Source: UBA5734 sp964528645 (GTDB lineage: Bacteria > Bacillota > Clostridia > Saccharofermentanales > UBA5734). From it: a stretch of DNA of 64,000 nucleotides. The notes under the pieces were generated by a model. That model made no database searches. It was not told the origin of the DNA and worked only from the letters and a program-made list of their open reading frames with translations. The first letter of the stretch is position 1. Each line of letters begins with the position of its first letter. Below are positions 35,020 to 44,290 of this stretch, piece by piece. Both the position numbers and the translations under genes were made by a program. The DNA is taken from contig CAZGSR010000009.1 of NCBI GenBank assembly GCA_964528645.1, forward strand, positions 4,860 to 68,859, read 5' to 3'.

Positions 35020-36606
35020 ATGCATCTGAAATACGGCCGGTTCTGTTCTGCTGCCATCCACGGGATCGAAGGCATCCTGATAGAAATTGAAGTCGCCTTG
35101 CTGCCAGGTCTGCCATCCTTTGAAATTGTCGGACTGGGTGACTCGGCGATCCGTGAATCAAGAAACCGGATCAAGGCTGCGATCAAGAACAGCGGCTTTG
35201 TTTTTCCGTCCAGCCGCGTGACCGCCAGTCTGGCACCAGCCTGGATGCGCAAGGAAGGCAGTGCCTTTGACCTGCCCCTGGCACTGTCGATCCTGATCGC
35301 GTCTGGCCAGGTGCAGGTGCATCCATCCTTCAATAACCAGTTGCCAGGTGCTTTTGGTGAACTGGGCCTGGATGGGACGATCCGGCCGATTCCAGGTGTT
35401 TTCAACCGGACAGCTGCGATTAATCAGGCGGCGCTTCGTCATCTGCTGGTGCCTGCAGACAATGTGGCGGAAGCCAGGACATCGGCTTCATCGGACCTTG
35501 GGATCGCAGGTGCATGGACACTGGCCGACAGTGCCCGGATCCTGTCGCAGGGGATGCCCGAGGAGTCAGATGAGGGACTGCCCCAGCCCGTACGTCCAGA
35601 TCTGGCTGCCAAGGCGCCGGATATCCGGATGATACAAGGCCAGGCCAAGGCTGTCCGGGCCCTGACCCTGGCTGCGGCCGGCTGGCATCCCGTGCTGATG
35701 CTTGGATCGCCCGGTAGTGGCAAGACTGCGCTGGCTTCCACCTTGCCGGGGATATTGCCACCACTGGATCCGGATGAAGCCCGGATCATCACCAAGATCC
35801 ACAGTGCTGCCAACCGGATGGTGGGCCAGCCAGGTCTGGTTTCAGAACGACCGTTTCTGGCCCCTCATGCCGGGGTCACTCGCCATGCCCTCACCGGTGG
35901 CGGCATCCCGCCCGTCCCTGGACTGTTCAGCTTGTCGCACCTGGGCGTGCTATTCCTCGATGAACTGACCCAGATGGACAGTTCTGTCGTTGACATGCTG
36001 CGCCAGCCTCTGGAAGACCGTGAGATCCATCTCTCCCGCCTGCGCTACAATCTGGTGCTGCCGGCAGATTTCCTGCTCGTTGCCGCTGCCAATCCCTGCC
36101 GATGTGGCGAGTATTTTGAACCAGGCCAGCGCTGCCACTGCACGCCGGATGCGGTGGCGCGCCATTTGGGCAAAATCAGTGGCCCCCTGCTGGATCGCCT
36201 GGATCTCGCGATCGAAGTCCGCCGCCCGGCACCTGATGACCTGATCCGGACAGTCCAGCCGCAAGCGGCAGATCAAGCAGCGGTTTCTTCACCCCAGCTG
36301 CGGCAAAAAATTGCTGCCGTCTGGCAGATCCAGACGGACCGCTGCCGGGCCCTGGGCAAGGCGCCTGTGCTCAATGGCCGGTTTGAAGATCCTGACCTGG
36401 CTGGACGTCTGGCCATTCCACCCGCTGTCCTGCGACTCGCTGGCCAGGCCGCTGAACGTTATCATCTGAGCGTGCGTTCGTACCAGAAACTGCTCCGGGT
36501 CACCCGGACCATCGCGGATCTCGATCTGTCCGAAACGGTCTCCACTGGACACCTGGCCGAAGCACTTGGATACCGGATCAATCTGTTTCCAGAGGGTGAA
36601 CTGTAA
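35020..36606 (+). CDS. comM: ComM/YifB-family Mg-chelatase-like AAA+ ATPase
   Basis: A 528-residue ComM. In proteobacteria ComM is a hexameric helicase that extends recombination of incoming DNA during transformation. The N-terminal Lon-protease-like domain (about 5-165) is followed by the AAA+ core. Walker A GSPGSGKTA is at 229-237, Walker B LGVLFLDEL, then ANPCRCGEYF and GKISGPLLDRLDLAIEV, and a C-terminal Mg-chelatase domain. GAAGGGGGG precedes the start. It is followed directly by dprA and preceded by the shared 37-base element, supporting a competence role. Confidence 0.94.
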   Translation: MHLKYGRFCSAAIHGIEGILIEIEVALLPGLPSFEIVGLGDSAIRESRNRIKAAIKNSGFVFPSSRVTASLAPAWMRKEGSAFDLPLALSILIASGQVQVHPSFNNQLPGAFGELGLDGTIRPIPGVFNRTAAINQAALRHLLVPADNVAEARTSASSDLGIAGAWTLADSARILSQGMPEESDEGLPQPVRPDLAAKAPDIRMIQGQAKAVRALTLAAAGWHPVLMLGSPGSGKTALASTLPGILPPLDPDEARIITKIHSAANRMVGQPGLVSERPFLAPHAGVTRHALTGGGIPPVPGLFSLSHLGVLFLDELTQMDSSVVDMLRQPLEDREIHLSRLRYNLVLPADFLLVAAANPCRCGEYFEPGQRCHCTPDAVARHLGKISGPLLDRLDLAIEVRRPAPDDLIRTVQPQAADQAAVSSPQLRQKIAAVWQIQTDRCRALGKAPVLNGRFEDPDLAGRLAIPPAVLRLAGQAAERYHLSVRSYQKLLRVTRTIADLDLSETVSTGHLAEALGYRINLFPEGEL

Positions 36607-37808
36607 TGGACCAATCATTTGATGCCATGAACCTGGCCATGGCCATCCATCTGACCCAGTGCCAGCGAACGCTAAACCTGAGGCACGCCGAGCTGCGCAA
36701 GCTGACGGATCAATGTCCCGATCTCACTCGTTTGATGCACATGGATCTGGACGGTCTCATCGGTTTGCTGACTGGAAAAGATTCCAATCGGGAAGAAACT
36801 TTCGCAAAAGATCACATGCGCATCGAGGCCCAGGCGCTCACTCTCCATCAGGTCCTGCAGGACACCAGCAGCCAGAGGTCAGCCATCACCCTGGCCCGCC
36901 AGTGTGCCCATCTGGCGATTAAACCTGTTTTGAGTGGTGATCCGCAGTTTCCCAAAGCGTTGCATGAACTCAACACGTGCCCAGCCTTGCTCTATGTCCG
37001 TGGCAGCCTGCTGCCGGACATGCTTCGCTGTTTCCCCTGGGTCACGGTGATCGGAACCAGGCGACCGACCGTTTACGGCCAGAAAGTGACGCGCAAGATC
37101 ACACGCGGTCTGTGTCAGGGTGGTGCTGTGATCGTCAGCGGCCTGGCCCGGGGGATCGACACGCTGGCACACCAGACTGCATTGAAAAACCAGGGGTTTA
37201 CAGTCGGAGTGATTGCCTCAGGCCATGACTACGACTACCCGCCGGAAAATGCTGAATTGATTGCCGAGATGGCTGAAAGAGGGGTGATTCTATCGGAACA
37301 TCCACCTGGAGTACCACCGGTGCGCCAGAATTTTCCGGCTCGCAACCGGCTTTTAAGCGGTTTGTCAAAAGCCGTGGCGGTCATGGAAGCGGCACAGAAA
37401 AGTGGCACGCTGATTACCACCACGTATGCGGCCGACCAGAACCGCGACGTATTTGCCGTGCCGGGCAGCATCCTCGACCAGGCCAGTGCTGGATGCCATC
37501 AGCTGATCCGGGATGGTGCACATGTCCTGGAGTCTGTGGATGACATTTTCCAGATTTGCGGGCTGGAACGCCAGCTATCCTGGCTTGAACCCTCGCGGCA
37601 GAGAGAAAATGGCGTCCAGGATGGTGCTGTGTCCAGAATTCTGCAGGCTTTGCGCATCCATAGTCTGACCATGGATGAGCTCACAGCAGAGATTCCCGAT
37701 CAGGCCCAGGAGACCATGGCCCGGGTTGCTTTACTGGAACTTCAGGGCTATCTGGTGCAAAGTCGAGGCCGGTATGCTTTGACAGAGCTTGGAGATTCAA
37801 GTATATAA
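36606..37808 (+). CDS. dprA: DNA processing protein DprA
   Basis: A 400-residue DprA/Smf that loads RecA on incoming single-stranded DNA during transformation. The Rossmann-type core is clear: TVIGTRRPTVYGQ, VSGLARGIDTLAHQTAL, PPVRQNFPARNRLLSGLS and SGTLITTTYAADQNRDVFAVPG. A SAM-like N-terminal part (about 1-100) and a C-terminal winged-helix domain (about 335-395) flank it. The start overlaps the comM stop (TAATG), so the two are translationally coupled. The topA promoter lies inside its last codons. Confidence 0.95.
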   Translation: MDQSFDAMNLAMAIHLTQCQRTLNLRHAELRKLTDQCPDLTRLMHMDLDGLIGLLTGKDSNREETFAKDHMRIEAQALTLHQVLQDTSSQRSAITLARQCAHLAIKPVLSGDPQFPKALHELNTCPALLYVRGSLLPDMLRCFPWVTVIGTRRPTVYGQKVTRKITRGLCQGGAVIVSGLARGIDTLAHQTALKNQGFTVGVIASGHDYDYPPENAELIAEMAERGVILSEHPPGVPPVRQNFPARNRLLSGLSKAVAVMEAAQKSGTLITTTYAADQNRDVFAVPGSILDQASAGCHQLIRDGAHVLESVDDIFQICGLERQLSWLEPSRQRENGVQDGAVSRILQALRIHSLTMDELTAEIPDQAQETMARVALLELQGYLVQSRGRYALTELGDSSI

Positions 37809-37809
37809 T
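37779..37809 (+). promoter_or_regulatory. Promoter of topA
   Basis: TTGACA at 37779-37784 and TATATAAT at 37802-37809; TATATA gives a 17-base spacer. It lies in the final codons of dprA, so topA-trmFO can be expressed independently of comM-dprA. Confidence 0.75.
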
Positions 37810-37866
37810 GGACGAATAACGCTTGCATCCGGCCTGATTGGCTGTAAAAAACAAGGATAGGACTTC

Positions 37867-40065
37867 ATGGGAAAAAATTTAGTTATCGTAGAATCACCGG
37901 CCAAGGCGAAAACCATCGGCCGATATCTCGGCAATAATTACCGGATCACCGCATCGGTCGGCCATATCCGCGACCTGCCTGCCTCCAAGCTGGGCGTTGA
38001 TGTCGAACATGCCTACAAACCCCAGTACACAACCATGAAGGGCAAGGACAAAGTCATCACCGAACTGAAGGACATGGCTGCCACGTCCGACCGGATCCTG
38101 ATCGCAACCGACCCTGACCGTGAAGGAGAGGCCATTGCCTGGCACATCGCTCAGGTCCTCAAGATTGACGAGACCAGCCCCTGCCGCATCACCTTCAATG
38201 AAATCACCGAGCCGGCTGTCGTCAAAGCAGTCGACCAGCCCCGGCCGATCGACATGAACCGGGTCAATTCCCAGCAAGCCCGGCGGGTTCTGGACCGGCT
38301 GGTTGGATATGAACTCAGCCCCCTGCTCTGGAAAAAAGTCCGTAAGGGCTTGTCTGCCGGGCGTGTCCAGTCTGTAGCCACCCGCCTGGTGGTCGACCGC
38401 GAGCGGGAAATTGTCCGTTTCAAGCCGGAGGAATACTGGCTGCTGACGGCGTTCTTGCACAAGACAGCCAAGGATCCCGTTTTCAAAGCCCGCTATCACG
38501 GTGAATGGGTCCAGGGCAAAGTCGAAAAAGTCAAACTGACGAACCAGATTGATACCGAAGCCATCCTGGCAGCCGTGCAAAACCAGCCCTTCACCGTGGT
38601 CAAGCTCAAGAAAGGCAGCAAGCAAAAGCAGCCGAATGCGCCATTCACCACCAGTACCCTGCAGCAGGAGGCATCGCGCTACCTGGGCTATACCGCAAAA
38701 AAAACGATGAGTGTCGCCCAGCAGCTGTATGAGGGTGTGGAAATCGAAGGCCTCGGTGCAACCGCTCTGGTGACCTATATCCGCACAGACTCGGTCCGCG
38801 TCTCGGAAGAAGCGGAACAGGAAGCGCGTACCTATATAAAGGACAAATTCGGTGCGGACTATCTGCCCAAGGCACCGCGCCAGTTCAAAAACCGCAACAA
38901 AGCCCAGGATGCCCACGAAGCGATCCGGCCGGCGCATTTTGATTTGCCACCGCAGCAGATCAAAGCCCAGATCTCCCATGACCAGTTCAGACTCTACCAG
39001 TTGATCTGGGATAAGTTCATGGCCTCCCAGATGGCGGCCGCCCAGATCGACACCGTTGTGGCCGACCTGGTCAGCGGGCAAACCCACCTGTTCCGGGTCA
39101 GCGGTGAAACCGTCCGCTTCCCCGGCTACCTGGCCCAGTATGGTGTCGCCCTGGTCGACAGCGAACCGGAAAAGGAATCGGAAGAAGAGTCGCGGGAGAA
39201 GCTGCCCGAGTTGGCAGAGGGTGAAACGCTGCTGCTCGACAAGATCACACCCGAGCAGAAATTCACCCAGCCACCGGCACGCTACACGGAGGCCAGCCTG
39301 ATCAAGGCGATGGAAGAGAAGGGGATCGGGCGCCCATCCACCTACGCTCCCACAATTTCGACCATCCTCGACCGCAAGTATGTCGAGAAAGACAAGAAAT
39401 ACCTCCTGCCGACAGAGCTGGGCAAAGCTGTGACGGAGCTGTTGGAAAAAAACTTCGAATCCATTGTCGATGTAGAATTCACCGCCGACATGGAAAAAGA
39501 GCTCGATACGGTAGAATCAGGTGAAAACAACTGGGTCGAAATCCTGGACCGCTTTTATCCGCCGTTCCATGATAAAATTGTCAAGGCCACGGATGGCATC
39601 GAGCGCGTCAAGATTGCCGATGTGCCGACAGGCGAAAAGTGTCCAGACTGCCAGGAAGGCGATCTGGTGATCAAGGAAGGCCGTTACGGCAAATTCATTG
39701 CCTGTACCAATTATCCGACCTGCAAGTACACCAAGAACCTCGAACAGGAAATCAAGGCTCATTGCCCCAAGTGTGGTTCCGGCCTGGTCCAGCGTGTCTC
39801 GAAGAAATTCAAAGGCAGCCGTTTCTACACCTGTGACAAGAAGGGCAGCGATCCAGATTGTGATTTCATCTCCTGGGATCTGCCGATCGATGGCCGGACC
39901 TGCGAGGTCTGTGGCACCTATATGGTATTGAAGCATTTCAAGGGCCGTTCATATCCCAAGTGCGGCAACCGGGAATGCCCGACCAACCAGAAAAAGGAAA
40001 AACCGGCTGCAACCGAGGACAAGCCCTCAGAGGACCAGGCTGCAGGGGAGAATCATGGCGCGTAA
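37867..40065 (+). CDS. topA: DNA topoisomerase I
   Basis: A 732-residue type IA topoisomerase that relaxes negative supercoils. The TOPRIM domain starts at the N-terminus (LVIVESPAKAKTIGRYLG, DPDREGEAIAWHI). The active-site Tyr304 is in ALVTYIRTDSVRVS. Three C-terminal zinc modules are visible: CPDC with CTNYPTC, CPKC with CDKKGSDPDC, and CEVC with CGNREC. A Lys/Glu/Ala-rich tail ends the protein. The gene has its own promoter in dprA and overlaps trmFO by 11 bases. Confidence 0.97.
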   Translation: MGKNLVIVESPAKAKTIGRYLGNNYRITASVGHIRDLPASKLGVDVEHAYKPQYTTMKGKDKVITELKDMAATSDRILIATDPDREGEAIAWHIAQVLKIDETSPCRITFNEITEPAVVKAVDQPRPIDMNRVNSQQARRVLDRLVGYELSPLLWKKVRKGLSAGRVQSVATRLVVDREREIVRFKPEEYWLLTAFLHKTAKDPVFKARYHGEWVQGKVEKVKLTNQIDTEAILAAVQNQPFTVVKLKKGSKQKQPNAPFTTSTLQQEASRYLGYTAKKTMSVAQQLYEGVEIEGLGATALVTYIRTDSVRVSEEAEQEARTYIKDKFGADYLPKAPRQFKNRNKAQDAHEAIRPAHFDLPPQQIKAQISHDQFRLYQLIWDKFMASQMAAAQIDTVVADLVSGQTHLFRVSGETVRFPGYLAQYGVALVDSEPEKESEEESREKLPELAEGETLLLDKITPEQKFTQPPARYTEASLIKAMEEKGIGRPSTYAPTISTILDRKYVEKDKKYLLPTELGKAVTELLEKNFESIVDVEFTADMEKELDTVESGENNWVEILDRFYPPFHDKIVKATDGIERVKIADVPTGEKCPDCQEGDLVIKEGRYGKFIACTNYPTCKYTKNLEQEIKAHCPKCGSGLVQRVSKKFKGSRFYTCDKKGSDPDCDFISWDLPIDGRTCEVCGTYMVLKHFKGRSYPKCGNRECPTNQKKEKPAATEDKPSEDQAAGENHGA

Positions 40066-41410
40066 AGTCACCATCGTCGGTGCCGGTCTGGCCGGCTGTG
40101 AAGCAGCCTGGCAGGTCGCCAGCCGCGGCATCCCCGTGCGGCTGATCGATATGAAACCCCACCAGATGACCCAAGCCCACCACAGCGGCCAGTTCGCGGA
40201 GCTGGTCTGCAGCAATTCCCTCCGGGCCAGCAGGCTGGAAAATGCAGTCGGCCTGCTCAAGGAAGAAATGCGCCGTCTCGGCTCGCTGATCCTTGCTGCA
40301 GCGGACCAGACCGCCCTGCCAGCCGGAGGCGCCCTCGCGGTGGACCGGGATCTGTTCGCAGCCGCTGTAACCCGGTCGATTGAGCAGCATCCATTGATAG
40401 AAGTTGTTTCGGAGCGGATCGATACCCTGCCAGACCCAGCGGATGGGCCTGTCATCATCGCGACCGGACCGCTGACCGAGGGTGGCCTGTTCGATGCCAT
40501 CCGCGACCGGCTTGGCTTATCTACGCTGCATTTTTTTGATGCCGCCGCCCCAATCGTCACCTTTGAGTCGATCGATCTGTCGATCGCCTTCCGCCAGTCC
40601 CGCTATGGGCGTGGCGGTGATGACTACATCAACTGTCCGATGGACCGGGTCACCTACGAAACCTTTTATCGCGAGCTCATCGCAGCCGAACTGGCTGAGG
40701 TCAAGGATTTTGACCGTGAAATTGTCTTCGAAGGCTGCATGCCGATCGAATCCATGGCCAGGCGCGGCCCGGACACGATCCGTTTTGGCCCGTTGAAACC
40801 GGTTGGCCTCATCGACCCTCGCACCGGCAGGGAACCCTATGCCTGCGTCCAGCTGCGCCAGGACAACCAGGCGGCCAGTCTCTATAATCTGGTCGGCTTC
40901 CAGACCCGGCTCAGACAGGGAGAGCAGCAACGTGTGTTTCGTCTGATCCCTGGACTCGGGCAGGCGGAATTTGTCCGTTACGGGGTGATGCATCGCAATA
41001 CCTTTCTGCCCTCGCCAGAAATCCTCAATCCCGACTACCGCGTCCGCCGGCCGCAAGCGCTCTATTTTGCTGGCCAGATGACCGGTGTCGAAGGCTATGT
41101 CGAATCCGCTTCGTCCGGATTGGTAGCCGGAATCCAGGCCGCACTGGAATTCTTCGGGATGGAAGAAGACGACCGCCGGTCCTATCTGCCCGGACCAGGA
41201 ACGGTCATTGGCTCGCTGGCCCATTACATTGCCCAGGCCAATGCCAGGCATTTCCAGCCGATGAACGCCAATTTCGGTCTGGTTGCCCCCCTGGAAGGAA
41301 AGTTCAAGGGCAAACCGGCCCGCCAGCAAGCACTGGTCAACCGGGCGCTCAGTGAGATCGACCAGCTGGCTGAGCGATTGAATCTTGCCCCGGGAACCCT
41401 GGAACGATAA
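40055..41410 (+). CDS. trmFO: Methylenetetrahydrofolate--tRNA-(uracil-5-)-methyltransferase
   Basis: A 451-residue FAD- and folate-dependent enzyme that makes ribothymidine at position 54 of tRNA in many Gram-positive bacteria. The FAD-binding motif VTIVGAGLAGCEAAWQ is at the N-terminus. It is followed by the family-specific HHSGQFAELVCSNSLRA, with the catalytic-type Cys, and GYVESASSGLVAGIQAALEF near residues 347-367. The start overlaps the last codons of topA, an arrangement common in Firmicutes. Confidence 0.96.
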   Translation: MARKVTIVGAGLAGCEAAWQVASRGIPVRLIDMKPHQMTQAHHSGQFAELVCSNSLRASRLENAVGLLKEEMRRLGSLILAAADQTALPAGGALAVDRDLFAAAVTRSIEQHPLIEVVSERIDTLPDPADGPVIIATGPLTEGGLFDAIRDRLGLSTLHFFDAAAPIVTFESIDLSIAFRQSRYGRGGDDYINCPMDRVTYETFYRELIAAELAEVKDFDREIVFEGCMPIESMARRGPDTIRFGPLKPVGLIDPRTGREPYACVQLRQDNQAASLYNLVGFQTRLRQGEQQRVFRLIPGLGQAEFVRYGVMHRNTFLPSPEILNPDYRVRRPQALYFAGQMTGVEGYVESASSGLVAGIQAALEFFGMEEDDRRSYLPGPGTVIGSLAHYIAQANARHFQPMNANFGLVAPLEGKFKGKPARQQALVNRALSEIDQLAERLNLAPGTLER

Positions 41411-41458
41411 GATTGTTTTATTGAACGTAGGATCATTTAAGATGGGATGGTTGATGCA

Positions 41459-42388
41459 ATGGCAGGATTTTTCGGCTTGTTTGATTTTACCAAGGAAGGG
41501 CCAGGCGTCCGCAAAGATGAACCGGACAAGGGTCCCGTGCTTGGCACACTGGAGATTCTGACGCGGCGCTTCTGGGAACTGATCAAACTCAACTTCATGA
41601 TGATCGCGTTCAATTTGCCCGCCCTGATCCTGGCCTTTTTCCTTTCGATCTACTTGCTGGCAGCCCTGTTCCCAGGCCTGTCGGTGGCAACACTGATCGA
41701 GTCTTTCCAGGCTCTTGGGCTGGAGGGGACAGCGGACCAGTCGCTGGAAGCCGCAGCCGTGTCACAGCTGACCTTATTCTACCTGATCACCGCGCTGGCG
41801 CTGACGGGTCTGCAACTGGTGGTGGCAGGACCATTCCAGGCAGGATTTTCATTCATCTTGCGCAATTACATCCGGGACGAGCATGTCTTCACCTGGTCTG
41901 ACTTTTGGGACCACACCAAAGACAACTGGCGCCAGTCCCTGCTGGCGAGCCTGATCAGCGTTGCTGCTTTGGTTGTTCTGGTGATCAATCTGACTTTCTA
42001 CCGGACAGCCGAATTTATGCCGGGATCTGTTCAGCTCGCGATCCAGATTCTCTTGTCAGCAGCTGCACTGGTCTGGCTGATGATGCAAGCCTATGTCTAT
42101 CCGATGATTGTGACTTTTAAATTATCCCTGGGACAGATCTATCGCAACAGCCTGCTGTTTGTGATCCTGCGTCTGCCTTACAATCTGCTTTACCTGTTGA
42201 TCTCGGCAGTCCTGCTGCTGGTTATTCCAGGTGTTTTGCTGCTGAACGGATCAGTCGTCACGATTCTGATCGCAGCTGTCTGGTACCTGACCCTGGCCCT
42301 GGCCATGAGCCAGTTTTTTGCCATGGCCATCACCTGGCGCGGCATCCGCCGATTCATGATCAAGGATCATGACGAAAACCCAGCCTGA
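41459..42388 (+). CDS. DUF624/YesL-like membrane protein
   Basis: A 309-residue membrane protein with about six predicted helices, starting AGFFGLFDFTKEGPGVRKDEP, a form seen in YesL-like (DUF624) proteins of Firmicutes. These often sit beside carbohydrate ABC transporters, but none is near here, so a function is not assignable. The start is uncertain: ATG 41447 lies only 3 bases after a TAAGAT that could be a -10, while ATG 41459 matches the family N-terminus; neither has a strong ribosome binding site. It is convergent with dapB. Confidence 0.75.
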   Translation: MAGFFGLFDFTKEGPGVRKDEPDKGPVLGTLEILTRRFWELIKLNFMMIAFNLPALILAFFLSIYLLAALFPGLSVATLIESFQALGLEGTADQSLEAAAVSQLTLFYLITALALTGLQLVVAGPFQAGFSFILRNYIRDEHVFTWSDFWDHTKDNWRQSLLASLISVAALVVLVINLTFYRTAEFMPGSVQLAIQILLSAAALVWLMMQAYVYPMIVTFKLSLGQIYRNSLLFVILRLPYNLLYLLISAVLLLVIPGVLLLNGSVVTILIAAVWYLTLALAMSQFFAMAITWRGIRRFMIKDHDENPA

Positions 42389-42429
42389 ACTGAAATGCCG
42401 CTGATTTCACCTTGGGGTGTGTGATTTAA

Positions 42430-42467
42430 GAAAAAAGACCTGACCGGGTTATCCGATCAGGTCTTTC
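42430..42467 (-). terminator. Terminator overlapping the end of dapB
   Basis: AAAGACCTGA (42434-42443) pairs with TCAGGTCTTT (42457-42466). On the minus strand the 5' arm includes the last sense codons of dapB and the stop codon is in the loop, followed by a T run. It can also stop + strand transcription from the YesL-like gene. Confidence 0.88.
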
Positions 42468-43204
42468 ATTTCGTACCGGCCGGCTGGTTTGCCAGCTAAA
42501 AATCTGGCTGCAGCGAGGGCGCCGCGGGCAAAGACATTGCGCGACTGGGCGCTGTGGTGGATGCTGATGGTTTCTTCGCCCCCGGCAAAGAGTACGGTAT
42601 GCTCGCCGACGATGGTGCCGCCGCGAATGGCGTGCAGGCCCAGCTCCCGGTCACCGCGTTTCTGCCGGACTTGGGAGCGATCGTAGGTATATTCAAGCTG
42701 GTTGTCGAGTGTCTCGTTGATTGCGTCGGCAATCATCAGGGCAGTCCCTGAGGGCGCATCGACTTTCTGGCAGTGATGAGCTTCGATGATTTCGATGTCA
42801 AACTCGGGGTAGAGGATGGCAGCAGCTTTCTGGGCCAGGCTGATCAGGATGTTGACACCCAGTGACATGTTGGCTGAGACAAAGATGGCACTTGCCTGAG
42901 CCAGTCCATCGAGTTCCTTTTTCTGGGATTCTTCCAGTCCGGTGGTGCAGATCACAGCCGGCTTATGGGTGCGACGGATCAGTTCAAACAGGTTCGGCAA
43001 GGCGGCTGGGTTGGAAAAATCAATGATAACGTCGAATTCGACATCACAGTCCTGGGCATTGGCGAAAACAGGGAAGGGCTGGGTCACTGCCTGGTTTAAA
43101 TCACTGCCAGCAACAATTTCCAAATCCTGGCTCTCTTTGGCCAGACCGGAGATGACTTGCCCCATGCGGCCGTTGCAGCCATTCAGGAAAACACGGATTG
43201 CCAT
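42449..43204 (-). CDS. dapB: 4-hydroxy-tetrahydrodipicolinate reductase
   Basis: A 251-residue reductase in the diaminopimelate/lysine pathway. The NAD(P)-binding start MAIRVFLNGCNGRMGQVI and the substrate motif EAHHCQKVDAPSGTALMIADAI (about 146-167, with the catalytic His pair and Lys) are intact. VISTTG-type residues appear as VICTTG. It lies 56 bases after dapA on the minus strand in the same operon. Its stop codon is embedded in the transcription terminator. Confidence 0.97.
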   Translation of the reverse strand: MAIRVFLNGCNGRMGQVISGLAKESQDLEIVAGSDLNQAVTQPFPVFANAQDCDVEFDVIIDFSNPAALPNLFELIRRTHKPAVICTTGLEESQKKELDGLAQASAIFVSANMSLGVNILISLAQKAAAILYPEFDIEIIEAHHCQKVDAPSGTALMIADAINETLDNQLEYTYDRSQVRQKRGDRELGLHAIRGGTIVGEHTVLFAGGEETISIHHSAQSRNVFARGALAAARFLAGKPAGRYEMKDLIG

Positions 43205-43260
43205 GATAGACTCCTCAAATTTCAGGATTTCAATAGGGAAACCGTCGTAGGTGTGCCAGG

Positions 43261-44139
43261 TCAGATCAACTGGTAGTCAGCCAGGGCCTGGCGAATGATG
43301 GCAGAAGCTGCCGGACTCGGTTCGCAGAGTGGCATGCGGCATTCGCCCACTGCATAACCCATCAACGACAGGGCATGCTTGACCGGGATCGGATTGACAT
43401 CACAGAACATGGCTTTGATCAGGGGGATCAGGTGGGTCTGGATCTGGGTTGCTTCCGGGGCATCACCGGACAGATAGGCTGCGACCATGTCATGGCACAG
43501 CTGGGGGACTATGTTGGCAACAACAGAGATCACGCCCTTGCCACCGTAGGACATCATCGGCAGGACGAATGCGTCCTCGCCGCTGTAAAGGTTGATCTTG
43601 TCACCACACAGGCTGGCAATCTCTGGAACTTGCTCCAGCTTACATTCCTTAAGGCCATTAACGTTTGGTAATTCAGCGAGGCGGGCGACTGTTTCAGGAT
43701 TGATGTTCATACCGGTGCGGCTGGGAACGTTATACAGGATGATCGGGCAGTCAACGGCCTCGGCCACGGCTTTGAAATGTCGGTACAGGCCTTCCTGGGA
43801 AGCTTTGTTATAGTAGGGTGACACACACAGCAGGCCATCGACACCGAGGGCAGCGGCCTTGCGGCTGAGTTCGACGGCATGATGGGTATCGTTGCTGCCT
43901 GTGCCGGCGATGACCGGGACACGTCCGCGCACGGTCTGGACCACATGGGCGATGATTGCCAGATGTTCTTCGTCCGGCATGGTGGATGCTTCACCGGTGG
44001 TACCTGCGACGACGATGGCGTCAGTGCCGTGCTGGATGTGGAATTCACACAGCTCGGACATGGCATCAAAATGGACACCCGATTCGGTAAACGGTGTGAC
44101 AATGGCGACACCAGATCCTTGGAACAAGGGCTTTTTCAT
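43261..44139 (-). CDS. dapA: 4-hydroxy-tetrahydrodipicolinate synthase
   Basis: A 292-residue class I aldolase that condenses pyruvate with aspartate semialdehyde, the first committed step to diaminopimelate and lysine. The N-terminus GSGVAIVTPFTESGVHFD, GTTGEASTMPDEEH, GTGSNDTHHAVELSRKAA, ILYNVPSRTGMNI (catalytic Tyr) and NGLKECKLEQVPE (Schiff-base Lys) are all present. ATG at 44139 has GGAGG upstream; 34 residues of a longer frame are discarded. With dapB it forms a minus-strand operon divergent from queA. Confidence 0.97.
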   Translation of the reverse strand: MKKPLFQGSGVAIVTPFTESGVHFDAMSELCEFHIQHGTDAIVVAGTTGEASTMPDEEHLAIIAHVVQTVRGRVPVIAGTGSNDTHHAVELSRKAAALGVDGLLCVSPYYNKASQEGLYRHFKAVAEAVDCPIILYNVPSRTGMNINPETVARLAELPNVNGLKECKLEQVPEIASLCGDKINLYSGEDAFVLPMMSYGGKGVISVVANIVPQLCHDMVAAYLSGDAPEATQIQTHLIPLIKAMFCDVNPIPVKHALSLMGYAVGECRMPLCEPSPAASAIIRQALADYQLI

Positions 44140-44239
44140 AAGGTGGTCCTCCAGGAAGGATTTATTTTGAAAGAAGCGGATGATATTCTTGCAAAAACGC
44201 TGCAACAAACAAAGGGTCAGGGCTGGAAAGCCTTGTGTC

Positions 44240-44269
44240 ATGATACCATCGGCTATACTTTACCGTCAA
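44240..44269 (-). promoter_or_regulatory. Promoter of dapA-dapB
   Basis: On the minus strand TTGACG (44269-44264) and TATCAT (44245-44240) are 18 bases apart. It sits back to back with the queA promoter. Confidence 0.6.
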
Positions 44270-44276
44270 TTCTCGC

Positions 44277-44282
44277 TATAAT
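44277..44282 (+). promoter_or_regulatory. -10 element directly before queA
   Basis: A perfect TATAAT ends 8 bases before ATG 44291, and no ribosome binding site is visible, so the queA message may be leaderless. The -35 is weak and lies within the divergent dapA promoter. Confidence 0.5.
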
Positions 44283-44290
44283 GCCAAGCT

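Noticed and set aside
35020..37808. Complete competence locus
   Set aside because: Only comM and dprA are present. No comEA, comEC, comFA or comG genes are in the window, so the competence idea rests on these two genes and the promoter element.
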